The notes under the pieces were generated by a model. It ran no database searches, had not been told where the DNA came from, and was given only the letters and a program-made list of their open reading frames with translations. The translations under genes and the position numbers were made by a program. Below are positions 62,485 to 64,000 of a stretch of DNA of 64,000 bases, one piece after another (the stretch's first letter is position 1; the number at the start of each line of letters is the position of its first letter). The DNA comes from Nocardia fluminea (GTDB lineage Bacteria > Actinomycetota > Actinomycetes > Mycobacteriales > Mycobacteriaceae): NCBI RefSeq assembly GCF_002846365.1, contig NZ_PJMW01000002.1, positions 1,922,001-1,986,000 of the forward strand, given 5' to 3'.

Positions 62485-63058
62485 CTAAATGCTGAGGTCG
62501 GCTGGGGTGGGGACGACGACGCCGTAGAGGTCGGTGATGGTGGCCAGGGCGCTGGCGTGGAGTTGGGCTGGGGGGCTTCGCCGAGGAGGCGGGTGGCGCA
62601 GGCGTTGGCGACCACGGTGGGGGTGTTGCCTCGGAGGAAGGCGCCTTCGGTGGTGAAGGTGACGTACATGTGGGTCATGAAGCCGGCGATGATGAGGTTG
62701 GTGTTGCCTGGGGCGTCGACCAATTCGGCGATGTCGGTGTTCACGAAGGCGTTGGGGACGGATTTGACGACGGCGGGTTCGTCGGGGGTTGGGGATAGTT
62801 GAAGATGGATTCGGCTGATGTCGGTGGCGATGTCGTAGGGGTGTTCTCGCCGCCGTCGTTGATGACGGGGGTGCCCGCTGCCCTGGCCGCGGTGAGGAGT
62901 TCGGCGGCTGCTTCGAGGGCGGGTTCCTAGCCGGTCAACTCCATGACGCCCTGTGTATAGGTGTTCTGGTAGTCGACCAGGATCAGGGTGGAGTTGTTAG
63001 TCAGGGAGGCGGGGGTCTGGTCGAAGCCGTTGAGTTCGCGCAGGGTTGTGGAGGTCAT
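62485..63058 (-). pseudogene. Broken isochorismatase-family cysteine hydrolase
   Basis: Starting at ATG 63058 the frame reads LTNNSTLILVDYQNTYTQG (N-terminal Asp motif), then an in-frame TAG near 62928. Reading continues as EPALEAAAELLTAARAAGTP, shifts frame near ENTP into YDIATDISRIHLQLSPTPDE, goes on through LIIAGFMTHMYVTFTTEGAF (the catalytic Cys position is Tyr) and shifts again before LATITDLYGVVVPTPADLSI. At least one stop and two frameshifts make it non-functional. Confidence 0.8.
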
Positions 63059-63060
63059 GG

Positions 63061-63291
63061 GTGTTGGCTGCCGAGTCGATGGAGGCGGCGACCACCTCGG
63101 CGGGGGTACGGATCCTGCCGGATGTGACGTTCGCCGAGTTGGGGCGGGCGGACACCGTGGCGGTGCCGGGGGTGGAGACGGACAGTCACCGGCGGGTCCG
63201 TGCGGTGGTCGCGGCGGTGGTGGGGTTGGCCGAGGGGGCTCGGCGGGTGGCTTCGGTGCGCATATTCTGGCGGTCTCCGGCAACGGGCTAT
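63061..63291 (+). pseudogene. Truncated GlxA-type AraC regulator
   Basis: VLAAESMEAATTSAGVRILP then DVTFAELGRADTVAVPG and RRVRAVVAAVVGLAEGARRV follow the DJ-1/PfpI-like sensor domain of GlxA regulators, but the N-terminal strand and the C-terminal AraC helix-turn-helix are missing. GlxA regulators are often divergently paired with isochorismatase-family hydrolases, exactly as here, so both halves of one locus have decayed. Confidence 0.6.
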
Positions 63292-63354
63292 AGACACAGA
63301 GTGGTTCCGCCGCTACGCCATTGGCTGCCGCAGTCGCGTTCGCAGACGCGGGGG

Positions 63355-63498
63355 ATGAGCGGCACAATGGTGGTGAACACAACTGCGGCGATCGCCGCGG
63401 GCGATGTGGTGACCGGTGAGGTAACGCACAACATCAGTTCGCAGTTCTGGTACGCGACGATCACCGGCGGTGCGGTGACTTTCCTACGGATCGGCTGA
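63355..63498 (+). pseudogene. C-terminal fragment of a phage tail protein
   Basis: MSGTMVVNTTAAIAAGDVVT then HNISSQFWYATITGGAVTFL looks like the C-terminal beta module of minor tail or fibre proteins; upstream sequence belongs to the GlxA relic. It suggests that tail-fibre material recombined into the margin. The assignment is by resemblance only. Confidence 0.4.
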
Positions 63499-63544
63499 CT
63501 GTCGTCGTCGGGTCGGCTGGCGCTCGCAATACGACCTACAACAG

Positions 63545-63581
63545 ATCGGCCCGCGCTCCTGAAACCGGAGTGCGGGCCGAT
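63545..63581. terminator. Terminator before the VapBC locus
   Basis: A 15-bp stem with one G-U (ATCGGCCCGCGCTCC, 63545-63559 with 63567-63581), followed by TTGTCGT. Its stem core is shared with the terminator at 62421. Confidence 0.85.
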
Positions 63582-63601
63582 TTGTCGTATCGGCCCTATA
63601 T

Positions 63602-63632
63602 GCATCAATTTGATGCTGTGGCATCAAATTGA
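63602..63632. promoter_or_regulatory. Probable VapB operator repeats
   Basis: GCATCAATTTGATGC (63602-63616) is a near-perfect palindrome, and GCATCAAATTGA follows at 63621-63632 as a second half-conserved copy. Both are just before the RHH antitoxin gene, where autoregulatory VapBC operators normally lie. Confidence 0.65.
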
Positions 63633-63651
63633 GTGATGCTATGATGACAGT

Positions 63652-63906
63652 ATGCGAACCACGGTAACCCTTGACCCCGATGTCGCAGCACTGATTGCGA
63701 AGCGGATGCGCGAGACGGGCGCCTCCTTCAAGAAGGCGCTCAACGATGCTGTCCGTGCGACTCTCTCGTCACGACCCACGCGCACCGAGGTTCGGTTGCC
63801 GAGGCGGAAGCTGGGTGCGCCGACGGTTGACCTGGACAAGGCGCTACAGCTGGCAGCCTCGCTCGAGGACGAAGAGATCGTGCGCAAGTTAGAGATGCGT
63901 AAGTGA
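63652..63906 (+). CDS. vapB: VapB-type ribbon-helix-helix antitoxin
   Basis: 84 residues from ATG 63652. The N-terminal RHH (RTTVTLDPDVAALIAKRM then SFKKALNDAVRATL) binds DNA; the C-terminal LDKALQLAASLEDEEIVRKL wraps the toxin. Typical VapB length. GTG of the next gene overlaps its TGA. In mycobacteria a VapBC pair (Rv0239-Rv0240) adjoins the TetR gene seen here at 23.9 kb; whether this is the same pair displaced by the island is an open question. Confidence 0.85.
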   Translation: MRTTVTLDPDVAALIAKRMRETGASFKKALNDAVRATLSSRPTRTEVRLPRRKLGAPTVDLDKALQLAASLEDEEIVRKLEMRK

Positions 63907-64000
63907 AGGTTGTCGACCTGAATGTGCTGTTGTACTCGGTCAATGCCGACTCACCGCATCATGCTGATGCGCATGGATGGCTGACGAAGGCGCTCAACGG
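63903..64000 (+). CDS. vapC: VapC-type PIN-domain toxin, cut by window end
   Basis: GTG 63903 gives MKVVDLNVLLYSVNADSPHH, the first acidic motif (VVDLNVLLYSVN) of PIN ribonucleases, then ADAHGWLTKAL. Only ~32 residues are in the window. Overlap with vapB shows an operon. VapC cleaves tRNA or rRNA at defined sites; the target is unknown. Confidence 0.85.
   Translation, partial: MKVVDLNVLLYSVNADSPHHADAHGWLTKALN

Noticed and set aside
37051..63500. Complete integrated prophage
   Set aside because: No integrase, excisionase, replication, packaging, portal or capsid gene was recognised, and no direct-repeat att pair was found by eye. The headless reading fits better, although head genes outside the window cannot be excluded.

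Overview
The window is chromosomal DNA of a high-GC, mycolic-acid-containing actinobacterium, most likely Nocardia or a close relative. The first 35 kb follow, gene by gene, the block that in Mycobacterium tuberculosis runs from about Rv0207c to Rv0243. It includes the MmpL3-neighbour NYN protein, trmB, the Rv0209/Rv0210 pair, GTP-dependent PEP carboxykinase, the Rv0223c-Rv0228 group of envelope genes, the arabinofuranosyltransferase aftD, lpqI, and the fabG4/htdX/fadA2 fatty-acid group. These assignments rest on recognised family motifs and remembered synteny; no search was run.

Region 1 (1-35 kb) is core chromosome. It holds envelope assembly genes: a glycosyltransferase, a large membrane protein, a lipid-linked-sugar flippase-like protein, a DUF3068 protein, an acyltransferase, AftD with DUF2613, LpqI, a VanW protein and an antigen-85-like esterase. 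Metabolism is represented by pckG, an aldehyde dehydrogenase, isochorismate synthase, gnd, and fadA2, fabG4 and htdX. A TetR gene at 23.9 kb and the fadA2/fabG4 divergent promoter at 32.7 kb carry closely related palindromes, which suggests that one repressor controls both.

Region 2 (35-40 kb) is a transition with small secreted repeat-containing proteins, an XRE regulator, a phage-type hypothetical protein, a frameshifted gene and an ImmA/IrrE-like protein that lacks the catalytic glutamate.

Region 3 (40-58 kb) is the most interesting part. It contains a lysis cassette (LysB-type esterase, two holin-like proteins, amidase endolysin) followed by a siphovirus-type tail module: tail terminator, major tail protein, tail assembly chaperones with a visible -1 slippery site, a very short tape-measure-like protein with a lytic domain, a distal tail protein, a Gp37-like tail protein, and fibre or minor tail proteins. 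I see no terminase, portal, protease, capsid or integrase. The cluster therefore looks like a headless, non-contractile tail particle (an F-type tailocin-like system). It ends in a 1070-residue polymorphic-toxin-like protein followed by candidate immunity proteins. A ~97-nt structured intergenic element occurs once before each of the two lysis enzymes.

Region 4 (58-64 kb) is a decayed margin with small orphan genes, an IS5-like transposase relic, a broken isochorismatase gene beside a broken GlxA-like regulator, a tail-protein fragment, and a VapBC toxin-antitoxin pair cut by the window end.
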